Shown: positions 63,465-64,000 of the stretch, piece by piece | Position numbering within the stretch: the stretch's first letter is position 1 | Layout of the letters: the number at the start of each line of letters is the position of its first letter | From: an uncultured Rhodopila sp. | GTDB taxonomy: Bacteria > Pseudomonadota > Alphaproteobacteria > Acetobacterales > Acetobacteraceae | Assembly (NCBI GenBank): GCA_903851415.1 | Contig: CAINOE010000021.1 | Span: forward strand, 1 to 64,000 | Direction of reading: 5' to 3' | DNA length: 64,000 bases | The notes under the pieces: model-generated | Database searches by the model: none | Told to the model about the DNA's origin: nothing | The model's input: only the letters and a program-made list of their open reading frames with translations | Position numbers and translations under genes: made by a program

Positions 63465-64000
63465 GTGACCAGCAAACACCCTGAGACGCTCGCCCTGCAC
63501 GCCGGCTGGCGCCGCGACAGCGCCACAAATTCCGTTGCGGTGCCGATCTATCAGACCACGTCGTACCAGTTCGACAGCACCGAGCATGCGGCGAACCTGT
63601 TCGCCCTGAAGGAACTGGGCAACGTCTACACCCGCATCATGAACCCGACCAGCGACGTGCTGGAGAAGCGGCTGGCGGCGATCGAAGGCGGGGCGGCGGC
63701 GCTGGCGGTGGCCTCGGGACAGGCGGCGTCGGCGTTCTCCATCCAGAACGTGGCCCGCGTCGGCGACAACGTCGTCAGCTCGACTGACCTGTATGGCGGC
63801 ACCTGGAACCTGTTCGCGAATACGCTGAAGGACCAGGGCATCGAGGTCCGCTTCGTCGACCCGGAGGAACCCGAAGCCTTTGCCCGTGCCACGGACGACC
63901 GCACGCGCGCCTATTACGCGGAGACGCTGCCGAACCCGAAGCTGATCCCCTTCCCGATCGCCGAGGTGGCCGCCATCGGCCGCTCCTTCGGCATCCCGCT
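63465..64000 (+). CDS. O-acetylhomoserine/O-succinylhomoserine sulfhydrylase (partial)
   Basis: The gene starts at GTG 63465 with GAGGAGG upstream and runs off the window after 178 residues. The opening TLALHAGWRRDSATNSVAVPIYQTTSYQFDSTEHAANLFALKELGNVYTRIMNPTSDVLE and the pyridoxal phosphate contacts in ASGQAASAFSIQNVA and SSTDLYGGTWNLFANTL identify the Cys/Met metabolism PLP family, MetY type, which makes homocysteine from O-acetylhomoserine and sulfide. The PLP-binding Lys lies beyond the window. MetZ-type specificity cannot be excluded. Confidence 0.93.
   Translation, partial: MTSKHPETLALHAGWRRDSATNSVAVPIYQTTSYQFDSTEHAANLFALKELGNVYTRIMNPTSDVLEKRLAAIEGGAAALAVASGQAASAFSIQNVARVGDNVVSSTDLYGGTWNLFANTLKDQGIEVRFVDPEEPEAFARATDDRTRAYYAETLPNPKLIPFPIAEVAAIGRSFGIP

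Overview
The window is high-GC, gene-dense DNA from an alphaproteobacterium. Codon use, gene content and the palindromic intergenic elements suggest Acetobacteraceae or another Rhodospirillales lineage; this is inference from style, since no rRNA is present. Core metabolism (leuA, rnd, transketolase, 6-phosphogluconate dehydrogenase, a metY-type gene, tRNAs) alternates with accessory blocks rich in broken genes.

Layout. 1-1263: partial gene for a large secreted repeat protein. 2000-4035: small lipoprotein and leuA, the latter behind a leucine-rich leader peptide with mutually exclusive hairpins. 4342-12000: sulfotransferase, RNase D, transglutaminase and ATP-grasp/alpha-E proteins, an amino-acid permease, and a 24-bp tandem repeat array. 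12398-13784: a broken secreted-protein gene and a DUF29 gene. 14036-22959: a complete benzoate-to-muconolactone cluster (benABCD, catA, catB, catC) with a divergent LysR regulator and a BenM/CatM-type ATAC-N7-GTAT site. Inside the operon lie an aromatic FAD monooxygenase, an acyl carrier protein and the scar of a second catB. 22960-24860: relaxase fragment, deleted IS66-type element and tRNA-Ser. 25000-28893: livHMGF; the matching binding protein gene is at 34454-35707 or elsewhere. 28954-30607: degraded toxin-antitoxin genes, an amber-interrupted gene, and an intact VapBC pair. 30692-45519: transporters, PqiA, Uma2, TrhA, a Zur-type site with a ZnuA-like protein, a peptidase, an amidase and hydrolases. 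45608-45921: tRNA-Leu(CAA) split by a group I intron. 45996-47852: an FNR-type box before an AerR/PpaA-like B12-binding regulator, then a NYN/OST-HTH protein. 48025-50670: a LexA-type box followed by a restriction-modification locus (PD-(D/E)xK nuclease, C5 methyltransferase, Vsr with an in-frame amber). 50853-53190: remnants of two toxin genes, their antitoxins, tRNA-Arg and an ABC ATPase remnant. 53414-64000: chloroperoxidase-like hydrolase, transketolase, 6PGDH, esterase, SSS symporter, SDR, phasin, FrnE-like DsbA protein and the start of a metY-type gene.

How it works together. Benzoate (BenABC, BenD) and possibly salicylate (the FAD monooxygenase) feed catechol to CatA, CatB and CatC. 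No enol-lactone hydrolase is seen in the cluster, so the rest of the beta-ketoadipate pathway must lie elsewhere. The most unusual items are the intron-bearing tRNA-Leu, the carrier-protein/monooxygenase module beside a duplicated catB scar, four genes whose frames are broken by in-frame TAG codons, and the repeated pattern of decayed toxin genes beside intact antitoxin genes.
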